NCBI RefSeq assembly: GCF_004103715.1
Contig: NZ_CP035282.1
Span: 1,354,673-1,418,672, forward strand
DNA: 64,000 nucleotides
Direction: 5' to 3'
Origin: Acidilutibacter cellobiosedens
GTDB taxonomy: Bacteria > Bacillota > Clostridia > Tissierellales > Acidilutibacteraceae
Shown here: piece after piece, positions 8,772 through 17,815 of the stretch
Numbering within the stretch: position 1 is the first letter of the stretch
How the letters are laid out: each line of letters starts with the position of its first letter
The notes under the pieces: model-generated
The model's database searches: none
What the model was told of the DNA's origin: nothing
What the model saw: the letters and a program-made list of their open reading frames with translations, nothing else
Program-made: the position numbers and the translations under genes

Positions 8772-9731
8772 ATGACTTTAAAAAGACCAATACAAATGTG
8801 TGTCTTTGCTTTTCTTCAAATTATATTACCTATATATTTGATCTATAATAGTATTGCAAATAGTTATGATACAATATTTATTTTTATTGTAAACAATAGT
8901 TTACACATATTAAGTATGTATTTTATATTTTTATCAGTTTACTGGGAAAATTTTAATTATTATTTAAGGTATATATTTTTAATATCAGTAATTATATGTA
9001 CGGGAATAAGTTTATTTAGATTTGAAGCTAAAGCTGTTTTTTCTTACAAAGATGTAATAGAAGATATAGATGCAATAATTCTTTTACCTGTCTTTATTGT
9101 ATTAGTTATAAATATAATATTAAGTAAGCATCAAAAACATAAAAAAATTGATATAGATTTATCATTTCCATTTAAGGAGGGCAAATATTTAATTGCTGAA
9201 GGTGGGGATGGTAAAAAGTCTTTTTTTACTAATTATCATTATAAATTTAAAGACCATGCGAAGTGGAAGGAGTCTATGAGATATGCAGTAGATATAGTCA
9301 AAATTAATAGCATAGGTTTTACAATGGATGGAATTATACCATTGAATAATGAGAAGTATTATATATTTAAGCAAGAAGTGTATTGTCCTATTGATGGTAT
9401 TGTTTATGAGGTAATAAATAATGTAGAAAACAATATTCCATATAGCGGAAATTACTTGAGGGGTATTGGAAATCATGTAATAATAAAAAAAGATAATTAT
9501 TTTATAATTCTCGCGCATTTAGAAAAGAATACAGTAAATCTAATAAAAGGTCAATATATTAATAAAGGCGAATATATTGGTGAAATTGGTAATTCAGGAT
9601 ATTCAAACAGACCACACTTACATATGCAGGTTATTTATAATGATGGCAGTAATATATGGAAAGGAACTGGAGTTCAGTTTACCCTAAATGGTAAGATGCC
9701 AGTTAAAAATATGAGAATATGTATAGATTAA
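8772..9731 (+). CDS. Membrane protein with M23-like peptidase domain
   Basis: The N-terminal 120 residues of this 319-aa protein form about four membrane helices. The C-terminal part (about 150-310) is a LytM/M23-like domain: YAVDI with D174, LAHLE with H249, and RPHLHMQV with the H282-x-H284 pair. The first zinc ligand, usually a His four residues before the Asp, is Arg170 here, so catalysis is not assured. Such domains cut or bind peptidoglycan cross-links. The start ATG follows AAGGAGGAATTT. Codon use is more AT-rich than its neighbours, consistent with recent acquisition. No operon partner is present. Confidence 0.75.
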   Translation: MTLKRPIQMCVFAFLQIILPIYLIYNSIANSYDTIFIFIVNNSLHILSMYFIFLSVYWENFNYYLRYIFLISVIICTGISLFRFEAKAVFSYKDVIEDIDAIILLPVFIVLVINIILSKHQKHKKIDIDLSFPFKEGKYLIAEGGDGKKSFFTNYHYKFKDHAKWKESMRYAVDIVKINSIGFTMDGIIPLNNEKYYIFKQEVYCPIDGIVYEVINNVENNIPYSGNYLRGIGNHVIIKKDNYFIILAHLEKNTVNLIKGQYINKGEYIGEIGNSGYSNRPHLHMQVIYNDGSNIWKGTGVQFTLNGKMPVKNMRICID

Positions 9732-9749
9732 AATAATGTATAAAATAAA

Positions 9750-9853
9750 TCCAAAGATATATAACAAAATACAGGAAGTTTCCCCATATTTATAGGTACC
9801 GGACACAGATTAGACAATACATTCCAAAAATATTTTGATATCGATATTAAATA
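9750..9853 (+). pseudogene. Short gene remnant
   Basis: Two adjacent frames read PKIYNKIQEVSPYL and then IGTGHRLDNTFQKYFDIDIK before a stop, as expected of one coding 3' end broken by a one-base change. There is no start codon or ribosome site. A rho-independent hairpin follows at once. I do not recognise the family. Confidence 0.4.
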
Positions 9854-9864
9854 GATAAAGAATT

Positions 9865-9910
9865 AAAAACCTGCTAAAAAATACTTGATTTTTATTAGCA
9901 GGTTTTTATA
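9865..9910 (+). terminator. Rho-independent terminator
   Basis: A 12-bp stem (arms 9865-9876 and 9896-9907) is flanked by A-run and T-run sequence. It separates the M23-like gene and the remnant from the CXXX locus. Confidence 0.8.
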
Positions 9911-9975
9911 TTTGAATTCATTTGTTTTTATGACTGTGAATATATTACAGAAAATTAATATATTCGCTCCACAAT

Positions 9976-10062
9976 TTGACAAATCCTAACGTCGCCTTTA
10001 TGTTATATTATTTATAATTTCATAAATTAAATACTAACATAAAAACATACCTTGTTTTTATG
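9976..10062 (+). promoter_or_regulatory. Promoter and leader hairpin of the CXXX RiPP locus
   Basis: TTGACA (9976-9981), a 17-base spacer and TATGTT (9999-10004) form a good vegetative promoter. A leader of about 115 bases follows and contains a 9-bp hairpin (10038-10046 with 10054-10062) without a T-run. The hairpin could affect mRNA stability or translation; this is inference. Confidence 0.55.
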
Positions 10063-10126
10063 CTACAGAGTATATATTATCTATAAAGTTTTATTTGTAA
10101 ATATTTTGGTACAAGGAGTGGTCTGA

Positions 10127-12313
10127 TTGGAAAGAAAGGAATATACATTTGGAAAAACCATAGGAGGCTGGCGTTCTGATAAATCTCAAACTGTAACTTT
10201 TATAGTCACTGAAGATTGTAATCTCAGATGTAAATACTGTTATGTAACACATAAATCTTCTGATAAAAGAATGAACTTTGAAACCGCAAAAAGATTTGTG
10301 AATTATCTTTTGAATTCTGATGATTTAAGATATTCTGAAGCTCTCATTTTGGAATTTATTGGTGGGGAACCTTTTTTAGAAGTGGAACTTATCGACCAAA
10401 TATGTGATTACTTTAAGATTACTGCATTTAAACTAAACCATGATTGGTATTGGAATTACAGAATAAGTATTTGTACAAACGGGGTTAATTATTCGAATCC
10501 TGCCGTTCAAAATTTTATAAATAAAAATAGGAACAAAATTTCAGTTACAATTTCTTTGGATGGTACAAAGGAGAAACACGATTTAAATAGAGTTTTTCCT
10601 GACGGTTCCGGTTCTTATGATACAATTAACAAAAATTTGAATTTATGGTTAAGCCAATTTAGAGGAACGACAAAATCAACTTTTGCAAGTCAGGATTTAC
10701 CATTATTATATGAAAGTATAATTTCACTTTGGAACAAAGGAATAAATGAAGTTAGTGCAAATGTAGTATTTGAAGATGTTTGGAAAGAGGGAGACGACAA
10801 AATTTTAGAAGAGCAGCTTATAAAACTTGCGGATTATGTAATTGAAAATGAATTATATGATAAAGGATTTTACTGTTCATTTTTTGATGAATCAATAGGT
10901 TTTCCGTATACCGAAGAAGATATAAGCAGAACCTACTGTGGGGCAGGGAAAATGATATCTTTCAACCCGAGTGGTAATATCTATCCATGCTTAAGATATT
11001 ATGGACATTCGTTGAATAACCATAAAGAATGGGTACTTGGGAATTTGAAGGATGGGGTTGACATGGAAAAAGTCCGTCCTTTCGTTTTATCCACAAACAG
11101 AATTCAAAGCGATGAAGAATGTTTGAATTGTGAAATCGCCACGGGTTGTGCATTTTGCCAGGGGTTTAACTATGATGAAGCGCCTACTCCCACAAATTTT
11201 TATAGAGCAAAATATATCTGTAAAATGCACAAGGCAAGAGTTAGGGCAAATGACCATTATTTTTCAAAGCTTTATAATCTTTGTGATATAGAAAGAAGTA
11301 ACGGACAAGCTTTAAAAAAACAAATTTATTTCTTATTATCCGATGACTATGTGACTTATTGTTCATATAAAAACGAAAGTAAAACCGATAATATTATGGA
11401 AGAAGATGAAATCATAAGTGGCCTAAAATTTGCACGACAAAACTTTTTAAGACCCGTATTTGTGCATTCAAATAATAGTTTTGACTTTAAGAATATAAAG
11501 GAATATTTAAATTATGATATTCTGCACATAGTTCCAGCAAAGTTTTGTGAAACTGCAAAAGAAATTGGCCTAAAGAGGATTTTACCAGTTTATGATTTGG
11601 AGAGTGTAAAAAAATCGGATTCATTTCAAGAGAATATAATATTAAATATAAATTCAGATGAAATAGAGGAATTATCGGAATGTCTAAAAACATTGTTTAA
11701 AAATTGTAATCGTATAAACCTTAACATAATAGGACTTGATAAAAATTTTAACGAAGAAGTATATCGTTTCCAAATGAAAAAAATAAGCAAATTTTTAATT
11801 GAGGAATTGGGAAATAACGGAGTTTTAAAAGAACTTAATTTACTTACAGATACAATTTTTCTTGACAAACATGAAAATTGTATGGCTGGAGAAAACGATT
11901 TCATCGTGTCTTCGAAAGAAAAAATTTATACTTGTTGTGCGGAATATTCAAATAACCCTGATGAATTTATAGGCGATTTGGAAAGGGGAATTTTTAAAGA
12001 TTACTCAAAAAGATTATATGAAATAAAAAATAGCAACTTATGCAGAATTTGCGATGCATATCAATGTAAAAACTGTGTATATATCAACAAATTATATACA
12101 AATGAGGTCAATGTTTCACCATCTTTTCAATGCAGAAAAAGTCATATAGAAAGAGATATATCAATTGACATTTTAGAAAAACTAAAGATTTTATCGGAGA
12201 AAATTGAATTGCCTCCTATAAGAGAAATAAAGAAGAAAGACTATTTAGATCCCATTTACAAGTTCTCTGATAATATTGAGAATCTTATAGGATATTACAA
12301 ATATAATAGATAA
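10127..12313 (+). CDS. Radical SAM CXXX-repeat peptide maturase (fusion)
   Basis: This 728-aa protein modifies the Cys-rich precursor encoded at 14921. The N-terminal half is a radical SAM domain with CNLRCKYC (C31, C35, C38 bind the 4Fe-4S cluster) and the GGEPF SAM-binding motif. A SPASM-like Cys cluster follows (CGAGK near 271, YPC near 291, CLNCEIATGCAFC near 333-346, and C near 364). The C-terminal half (about 395-690) looks like the separate 'CXXX repeat peptide maturase' family and has its own Cys set (CCAEY, CRICDAYQCKNC, QCRK). In other genomes I recall these two halves as separate genes, so this appears to be a fusion. The start is TTG 10127 with AAGGAG 8 bases upstream. Confidence 0.8.
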   Translation: MERKEYTFGKTIGGWRSDKSQTVTFIVTEDCNLRCKYCYVTHKSSDKRMNFETAKRFVNYLLNSDDLRYSEALILEFIGGEPFLEVELIDQICDYFKITAFKLNHDWYWNYRISICTNGVNYSNPAVQNFINKNRNKISVTISLDGTKEKHDLNRVFPDGSGSYDTINKNLNLWLSQFRGTTKSTFASQDLPLLYESIISLWNKGINEVSANVVFEDVWKEGDDKILEEQLIKLADYVIENELYDKGFYCSFFDESIGFPYTEEDISRTYCGAGKMISFNPSGNIYPCLRYYGHSLNNHKEWVLGNLKDGVDMEKVRPFVLSTNRIQSDEECLNCEIATGCAFCQGFNYDEAPTPTNFYRAKYICKMHKARVRANDHYFSKLYNLCDIERSNGQALKKQIYFLLSDDYVTYCSYKNESKTDNIMEEDEIISGLKFARQNFLRPVFVHSNNSFDFKNIKEYLNYDILHIVPAKFCETAKEIGLKRILPVYDLESVKKSDSFQENIILNINSDEIEELSECLKTLFKNCNRINLNIIGLDKNFNEEVYRFQMKKISKFLIEELGNNGVLKELNLLTDTIFLDKHENCMAGENDFIVSSKEKIYTCCAEYSNNPDEFIGDLERGIFKDYSKRLYEIKNSNLCRICDAYQCKNCVYINKLYTNEVNVSPSFQCRKSHIERDISIDILEKLKILSEKIELPPIREIKKKDYLDPIYKFSDNIENLIGYYKYNR

Positions 12314-12325
12314 GGAGGAATTAAA

Positions 12326-12589
12326 ATGAAGGGTAAAGTTATTTGGAAACTTTCAAAGGAAGATTTCAATAATATTCAGGATTTATTTGAAAAAAAACTT
12401 GCTCTTGAAAATTTAACCAAAATTATTGATGTTAAGGATTCCGAATTATATGAAAAATTGGTTAAAGATTATGGAAGAACATTTCATGAATTTAATAATT
12501 GGTGGAGTGTAATGTCTAAAAAATATAAATGGGAAGGAAGTAACTGGTGGGTAAATTTTGATACTCAAGAAGTTATAAGTCAAGACTGA
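12326..12589 (+). CDS. CXXX repeat peptide modification system small protein
   Basis: This acidic, Trp-rich 87-aa protein contains VIWKLSKEDFNNIQDLFEKK and ends in NWWSVMSKKYKWEGSNWWVN. It has no signal peptide and no cysteine. Size, Trp pattern and position directly after the radical SAM gene (12 bases, AAGGAGG site) match the small accessory family of CXXX-repeat systems. Its role is not established. By analogy with other RiPP systems it may bind the leader or chaperone the maturase, which is inference. Confidence 0.7.
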   Translation: MKGKVIWKLSKEDFNNIQDLFEKKLALENLTKIIDVKDSELYEKLVKDYGRTFHEFNNWWSVMSKKYKWEGSNWWVNFDTQEVISQD

Positions 12590-12604
12590 TTTGGAGGCCT
12601 TATT

Positions 12605-14872
12605 ATGAAAATAAGCGAAAAGGGAAAACAAACAGTACTTATAATTGCAATAATAGCAGTAGTTGTTATAGGATTTGTTTTGTTAAATAAAACCGGGAAA
12701 GAGGATAATGAAAAGCAAGAAGTTTCTAAGAATGCAACAGATACTGAAGAGGGGGAGCTTCATTATAAGGAAGAATCAAGGGGAGAAGAAGTTTTTGAAG
12801 ATATAAAATACATTAAATTTCTGAAATTTAAAGATAAACCCGTAAGACTTTCAAAAAATCCCCAAAATAACAAGATGTCTCTTATGGATATGAAAACAGG
12901 AGATTTAATCTATGAATTTCCCAATGAAGAAATGTATAAGGGAGACGGAATTTGGATAGATGAGGAAGGTATATCTTGGACAATAAAGTATGATGATGAT
13001 TTAAAAAAAATTTTAGTGAAATCCTTTGATGAAACAGGAAAGGAAATAAATCAAGCTGTTGAAATTGAAAATTTTGAGGGAACTTTATTTGAAGATTCGG
13101 GCTTACATATTGAAAAGTTCAAATGCGATGAAAGATATTTATATATTCTTTCCTATTATAAGGATAAGGAGAGTAAAAAGACCTACAGATCACTTCAGAT
13201 ATATAGCAAAGATGGGAAACTTCATAATACTTATAATAATGATACCGTTTCAATATATGACTTTGACGTAGACGGTAAAGGAAGTGTATATATACAAACA
13301 GAAAAATCATCCCATGGGCCTTCAAGTATTAACAAGATAAATATAGAAGATGGACTTTTGGAATATCTCATGCCTTCGGAAGGAGAATTTATAAAATATA
13401 GCAGAGAAAAAAATCATGTTTATATTTCAAGTCCGTCAGGAGAGGCAATACGGGAATACGATATAAATAATAAAAAAGAATCGGGCGTTGTATTTACCTT
13501 CGGAAAGGATTCCACAGTTCTTGGGAAAAGTCCCGAAGGTACGATAACGGATTTTTTCGTAGGAAAAAATAATGATTTTTATATTGCTATTACACCTTAT
13601 GAAGAAGACGAACCATACAAATTCTTTGCATACAGAGAAAAGGAGAAAAAGAATAATGCCGATAGAGCCGTAACTTTGACGATTACAGCACCTTATAGGC
13701 AGGACTTTTTGGCATATGCAATAAAATGCTACGAGATTAAGTATCCGGAGGAAAAAATAGAATATGATTATATTTACAACAATCGTGAGGAATATTTGGA
13801 AAACAATGAGCAATATGGGAAACAATTGACAATGAAAATTCTTTCCGGAGAAACCGGGGATGTTGTTATGACAGGTGGGGCAGGACTTGTTTACAGGGAT
13901 TTGTTTAAAACCGATGCATTTGAAGATTTGACATCTTTCCTTGAAAAAGATCAGAAGTATAAAGATTTAAATAAGAGTGTTTTGAATGGAATAAAAATAA
14001 ATGATAGAATTCGTGGACTTCCCATAAGCTTTATAGGCTATTATTATCAAGTAGATGACCAGTTGGCTGAAAAGTTGGGTTTAAATTTGGATTATGATAA
14101 TTTGAAGTGGAGTGAAGTTTTAAAACTGACAAAGATAATAGAAGAAAAAGAACCCGATGCACATTTATTTACAACTATAGAAGAAAAAGAAGATATGTTG
14201 ATTACAATACTAATAGCAAATATGCCAGACTTAATTGATCTTGAAAAGAAAGAAGCAAATTTAAATCAGAAATGGTTTATAGAGTTGATAAAAGAATTGA
14301 AAGAGTGTCTTAAAAGTCCAAACTTTGCGAAGACAGTAGACGAATTAGGAGATGATTGTTTACAAGGTTCATTATTTTGCAGCTTAAACAATAACAAGGG
14401 GCCAGGTGCTGACCTGTATCTTTTTGAAAAGTACAACGAAAAAAACAGAAGTAGTATAATCCCCATATTTACGGGTGAGAAAAACAGTAATCGAGTTGCA
14501 TATACAAATAATATGTATTCAATAAACGGCCGTTCTCAAAGAAAGAAAAATGCATGGAAATTTCTAAGCTTTCTTTTAGAAGAAGAGATTCAGGCATATA
14601 CCTGGGTTCCTGGAAGCCCTATAAATACGTCTGGAGAAGACAAGTATATTAAGGTTGAGGAAAAAGAGATGATAAATATGAATAAAGAAATTTCGAGAAG
14701 ATTTTATAAAGAACGAAGAGAAGCTTATAAAAATATTGATTATCTTTATGATATGGATTACTTTAAAAAAGATATTTCAGATCCGATTATGGAATATTTA
14801 GATGATAAAATCACAATAGAGGAAGGGATAGAAAAGGCGCAGGGAAATGTGGATTTAAGGCTTAATGAGTAG
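12605..14872 (+). CDS. Membrane-anchored solute-binding protein with N-terminal propeller-like region
   Basis: This 755-aa protein starts with one membrane helix (residues about 10-27) and no lipobox Cys, so it is probably tethered outside by an uncleaved anchor. Residues about 60-340 contain repeated beta-strand-rich segments (for example LLEYLMPSEGEFIKYSREK) suggesting a beta-propeller. From about 355 (VTLTITAPYRQDFLAYAIKC) to 680 it resembles family 1 extracellular solute-binding proteins. It lies between the RiPP genes and pairs logically with the sugar-type permeases and ATPase further down. Domain calls are from pattern reading; the ligand is unknown and could be the modified peptide itself or a sugar. 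Confidence 0.7.
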   Translation: MKISEKGKQTVLIIAIIAVVVIGFVLLNKTGKEDNEKQEVSKNATDTEEGELHYKEESRGEEVFEDIKYIKFLKFKDKPVRLSKNPQNNKMSLMDMKTGDLIYEFPNEEMYKGDGIWIDEEGISWTIKYDDDLKKILVKSFDETGKEINQAVEIENFEGTLFEDSGLHIEKFKCDERYLYILSYYKDKESKKTYRSLQIYSKDGKLHNTYNNDTVSIYDFDVDGKGSVYIQTEKSSHGPSSINKINIEDGLLEYLMPSEGEFIKYSREKNHVYISSPSGEAIREYDINNKKESGVVFTFGKDSTVLGKSPEGTITDFFVGKNNDFYIAITPYEEDEPYKFFAYREKEKKNNADRAVTLTITAPYRQDFLAYAIKCYEIKYPEEKIEYDYIYNNREEYLENNEQYGKQLTMKILSGETGDVVMTGGAGLVYRDLFKTDAFEDLTSFLEKDQKYKDLNKSVLNGIKINDRIRGLPISFIGYYYQVDDQLAEKLGLNLDYDNLKWSEVLKLTKIIEEKEPDAHLFTTIEEKEDMLITILIANMPDLIDLEKKEANLNQKWFIELIKELKECLKSPNFAKTVDELGDDCLQGSLFCSLNNNKGPGADLYLFEKYNEKNRSSIIPIFTGEKNSNRVAYTNNMYSINGRSQRKKNAWKFLSFLLEEEIQAYTWVPGSPINTSGEDKYIKVEEKEMINMNKEISRRFYKERREAYKNIDYLYDMDYFKKDISDPIMEYLDDKITIEEGIEKAQGNVDLRLNE

Positions 14873-14920
14873 AGTTGTATACCCAAGAGGTATTCACAAT
14901 ATATTTAAAGGGGGGATATC

Positions 14921-15103
14921 ATGACTTACGAAAGCAAGCTAAAAAAAACAAAGGTTTCGATTTCGCCTATGGCGTGCACAGATTGCGGAAATATATGTTC
15001 AAGCGGTTGCGGAAATAAATGCCGAGATGGTTGTGCTACTTTTTGTGCAGATCTCTGTAAGATTGATGTAGGTATACAAGCTATGAATGATCTGGAGAAG
15101 TAA
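14921..15103 (+). CDS. CXXX-repeat RiPP precursor peptide
   Basis: The 60-aa product has a charged leader (residues 1-17), then cysteines at 19, 22, 26, 30, 34, 38, 42 and 46. The last seven are spaced exactly four residues apart (CGNIC, CSSGC, CGNKC, CRDGC, CATFC, CADLC). A short tail ends DLEK. The regular spacing and the radical SAM/SPASM maturase in the same locus make it a substrate for thioether-type modification (sactipeptide or ranthipeptide class). Which atoms are linked cannot be read from sequence. A very strong ribosome site (AAAGGGGGG) precedes the ATG. There is no GG-type cleavage site and no dedicated protease nearby. Confidence 0.85.
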   Translation: MTYESKLKKTKVSISPMACTDCGNICSSGCGNKCRDGCATFCADLCKIDVGIQAMNDLEK

Positions 15104-15108
15104 CGAAA

Positions 15109-15140
15109 CAGCCTTGCAATTATTGATGATTGCAAGGCTG
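15109..15140 (+). promoter_or_regulatory. Hairpin between precursor and exporter genes
   Basis: A 12-bp perfect stem with an 8-base loop (arms 15109-15120 and 15129-15140) begins 5 bases after the precursor stop. There is no T-run, so it is more likely a processing or 3'-stabilising hairpin, or a weak attenuator, that raises precursor mRNA over the downstream exporter, as in many RiPP operons. Confidence 0.6.
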
Positions 15141-15197
15141 CATACATATATGAAAATTGTGAATTTAAAATAAGAACAAGGAGAAATAAGAAACAAA

Positions 15198-16964
15198 ATG
15201 AAATCTAATAAAAATAAAGAAGATAATGAAAAGCTAAAGGTTTTTATTAAAAAATACATTTCTCCGAAAAAAAATAGATTGGTCTTTTTAGTCTTGATGA
15301 TATTCGGTGGAACTTTTATAAAAAACATAAATCCGTATTTATATGGTAAAATGCTTGACAGTATTTCCTCTTCAAATATGGAATATTTAATAAAGCTGAT
15401 TGTCATATATTTTGTTGTAACAATATTTACAACTTTATTAGGGATTTATGAAGACTATTTAGGCCAGACCTTGAGTTTTAAAGTGTCAAAAAGTGTTCAA
15501 AAGAATATGTTTGATAAAATAATAAGACTTAAAACAAAGGTCTATGATAAATATGATACAGGGGAATTTATGTATCGTTTAAACGGAGATTCCGATGAAA
15601 TAGTTTCATTTTGCATAAATGTCATTACAAGTTTTTTGCATATAATAGTTAATATCGCCATTTCATTGTATTTTGTTTTCAAAATTTCAACCCAATTAAC
15701 TTCGGTAGCGGTTTTTTATATTCCTGCTTCTTTTGCGGTGACATTTTTATCAAGAAAATATTTTAAAGAATTAGCAAAAAGAAGGAAAGAGTATAATGAT
15801 AAATATTATAGCTTTCAAAATGAAATATTTTCAAATAATACAGGGATTAAAAGTTATATGCTTGAGGATTCGATGAATGAAAAATTCAAAAATTTCATCT
15901 CAAGAGATTTTAAAATTTTAAAAAGATCAATTTTTTTAAATAATACAGTTGATCTTTTGAATAATTTAATAACTGTTATTTCTTCATTATATGTAATATA
16001 TTTATCTGCTATTTTAATAAGGTCAAATTTACTGACAATAGGAACAATGGTTTCATTTAACACATATATAAATAATCTTTTTTCTTCCATATCAGAAGTT
16101 TTGAAATTAAATATAAGTAAACAGAATGTCATTATATCTTTAAACAGAGTAAATGAAATTATGTCTAAGAGTAGTGAAAAAAGAGAAACTCCAGGAAATA
16201 ATTTTTCTTTAAAAAATATAAATTTTGAGGGAAATGAAATTTATTTTAGATATAGTGAAAAAGATAAACCGGTTTTGAATAATTTTTCATTTGAAATATC
16301 ATCCTTCGGATTTTATGGCTTTGTAGGAAAGAATGGTTGTGGGAAAAGCACAATTGCAAAATTGTTGGTAAAATTATACGATGTTGAATACGGGGAATTG
16401 AAGCTTAATGGAGAGAGCTATAAGGATATACCAAAAGAGAAACTAAGAAGAAATATAACCTATGTACAAAAAGAAGACTTTTTCTTTGATGATACTGTAT
16501 TAAATAATATAAAATTTGGGAATCCTGTTGCAAGGGATGAAGAGGTAATTGAAATGTGCAAAAAGGTTGATTTGGATGAATATATAAATACACTTCCCCA
16601 AAAATATGAAACTGTAATCGGAGAGGGAGCATCAATACTTTCAAGTGGGCAAAAACAAAAACTTAGCATTGCCCGTGCATTACTAAGGAATACAAAAATA
16701 TACATTTTTGATGAAGTGACTGCAAATTTAGACGGAAAATCTGAAAAACTTATAATATCTGTTTTAAAGGAATTAAGCAAAAATTCTGTAGTAATTTTTA
16801 TAAGTCATAAAGTATCTTCAATCATAGAAAGTGATGAGATATTTTTAATTGATGAAGGAATCGTAGCAGAAAGGGGAAGTCACAATTATTTAATTCAGAA
16901 TAGTAAGCTTTATTGCGAGCTGTTTAAAAATATAGATTTGAATATTAGAGAGAAGGTGACTTAA
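15198..16964 (+). CDS. ABC exporter of the CXXX RiPP locus
   Basis: This is a 588-aa half-transporter. The N-terminal 320 residues have about six membrane helices (for example NRLVFLVLMIFGGTFI near 32). The ATPase domain has Walker A GKNGCGKST (about 376), a signature LSSGQKQKLS (about 481, Ser in place of the first Gly) and Walker B YIFDEVTANLD. Its position directly after the precursor suggests export of the modified peptide. It lacks a C39 peptidase domain, so leader removal must be done elsewhere or does not occur. It abuts the next permease gene. Confidence 0.85.
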   Translation: MKSNKNKEDNEKLKVFIKKYISPKKNRLVFLVLMIFGGTFIKNINPYLYGKMLDSISSSNMEYLIKLIVIYFVVTIFTTLLGIYEDYLGQTLSFKVSKSVQKNMFDKIIRLKTKVYDKYDTGEFMYRLNGDSDEIVSFCINVITSFLHIIVNIAISLYFVFKISTQLTSVAVFYIPASFAVTFLSRKYFKELAKRRKEYNDKYYSFQNEIFSNNTGIKSYMLEDSMNEKFKNFISRDFKILKRSIFLNNTVDLLNNLITVISSLYVIYLSAILIRSNLLTIGTMVSFNTYINNLFSSISEVLKLNISKQNVIISLNRVNEIMSKSSEKRETPGNNFSLKNINFEGNEIYFRYSEKDKPVLNNFSFEISSFGFYGFVGKNGCGKSTIAKLLVKLYDVEYGELKLNGESYKDIPKEKLRRNITYVQKEDFFFDDTVLNNIKFGNPVARDEEVIEMCKKVDLDEYINTLPQKYETVIGEGASILSSGQKQKLSIARALLRNTKIYIFDEVTANLDGKSEKLIISVLKELSKNSVVIFISHKVSSIIESDEIFLIDEGIVAERGSHNYLIQNSKLYCELFKNIDLNIREKVT

Positions 16965-17762
16965 ATGAAAAAAAGTAAGATGAATGTATGGCTCTTTATT
17001 CTTCCCGGGTTTATAGGAGTTCTTTTGTTCTATATTATCCCGTTTTTTATGAGCCTTTATTATACTTTTACAAAAGGTGTAACAGATGTTCAATTTATCT
17101 GGTTTGAAAACTTTAAGGATTTAGTCGGGAATCCTACATTTGAGCTTGCAACAAAAAACACGTTGAAGTTTATTTTAATCGGTGTTCCATCGGTTACCTT
17201 ACTTTCGTTATTTTTAAGCCTACTGATGTCGGATAAGCTTTATGTCTTCCCAAGATGGGCAATGCTTTCACCTATAATCGTTCCTGTTGCATCAGCACTT
17301 ATGAGCTGGAAAACATTATTTGACAATGAAGGAATTATAAATAAAATAATACAATTATTTGGGTGGAACACAGTAGATTTCTTAGGAGGAAAGCATGCAA
17401 TGGGGTTTTTGATCTTCATTTTTATAATAAAAAATATGGGATATATGCTTGTAATATTCACAGGTGCAATCTCATCCCTTGAAAAGGAATACAAAGAAGC
17501 ATTTCTTTTGGATTCAAATTCAAAACTAAAGTATTCATTTAAAATAGTAGTACCTTTAATTACGCCAATAATATTTTTTGTCGTAATATTCAGTATAATA
17601 AATTCCTTCCAAATGTTCAGAGAAGCCTATGGGCTTTATGAAAATTATCCACCAAGTACAGCCTATCTGTTACAGCATTTTATGAACAACAATTTTTTAA
17701 AGCTTAATTATCAGAGATTAAGCACCGCCGCTTTTATATTGGTAATAGAATATCCATCCTAA
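16965..17762 (+). CDS. Sugar-type ABC permease (MalF-like), C-terminal frameshift
   Basis: This is a 265-aa inner-membrane permease of the carbohydrate/binding-protein-dependent class: LFILPGFIGVLLFYIIPFFM at the N-terminus, and EKEYKEAFLLDSNSKLKYSFKIVVPLITP, the EAA-type loop that docks on the ATPase (with S and K replacing parts of the usual EAA-G motif). After residue 259 the frame changes. The neighbouring frame reads RISILISVFLNFQKKFQKN to a stop at 17815, which is the natural family end, so one base has been gained or lost. The core is complete, but the partner permease downstream is broken. Confidence 0.75.
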   Translation: MKKSKMNVWLFILPGFIGVLLFYIIPFFMSLYYTFTKGVTDVQFIWFENFKDLVGNPTFELATKNTLKFILIGVPSVTLLSLFLSLLMSDKLYVFPRWAMLSPIIVPVASALMSWKTLFDNEGIINKIIQLFGWNTVDFLGGKHAMGFLIFIFIIKNMGYMLVIFTGAISSLEKEYKEAFLLDSNSKLKYSFKIVVPLITPIIFFVVIFSIINSFQMFREAYGLYENYPPSTAYLLQHFMNNNFLKLNYQRLSTAAFILVIEYPS

Positions 17763-17815
17763 TATCGGTATTCCTAAATTTTCAAAAAAAGTTTCAGAAG
17801 AATAGGGAGGGATAA

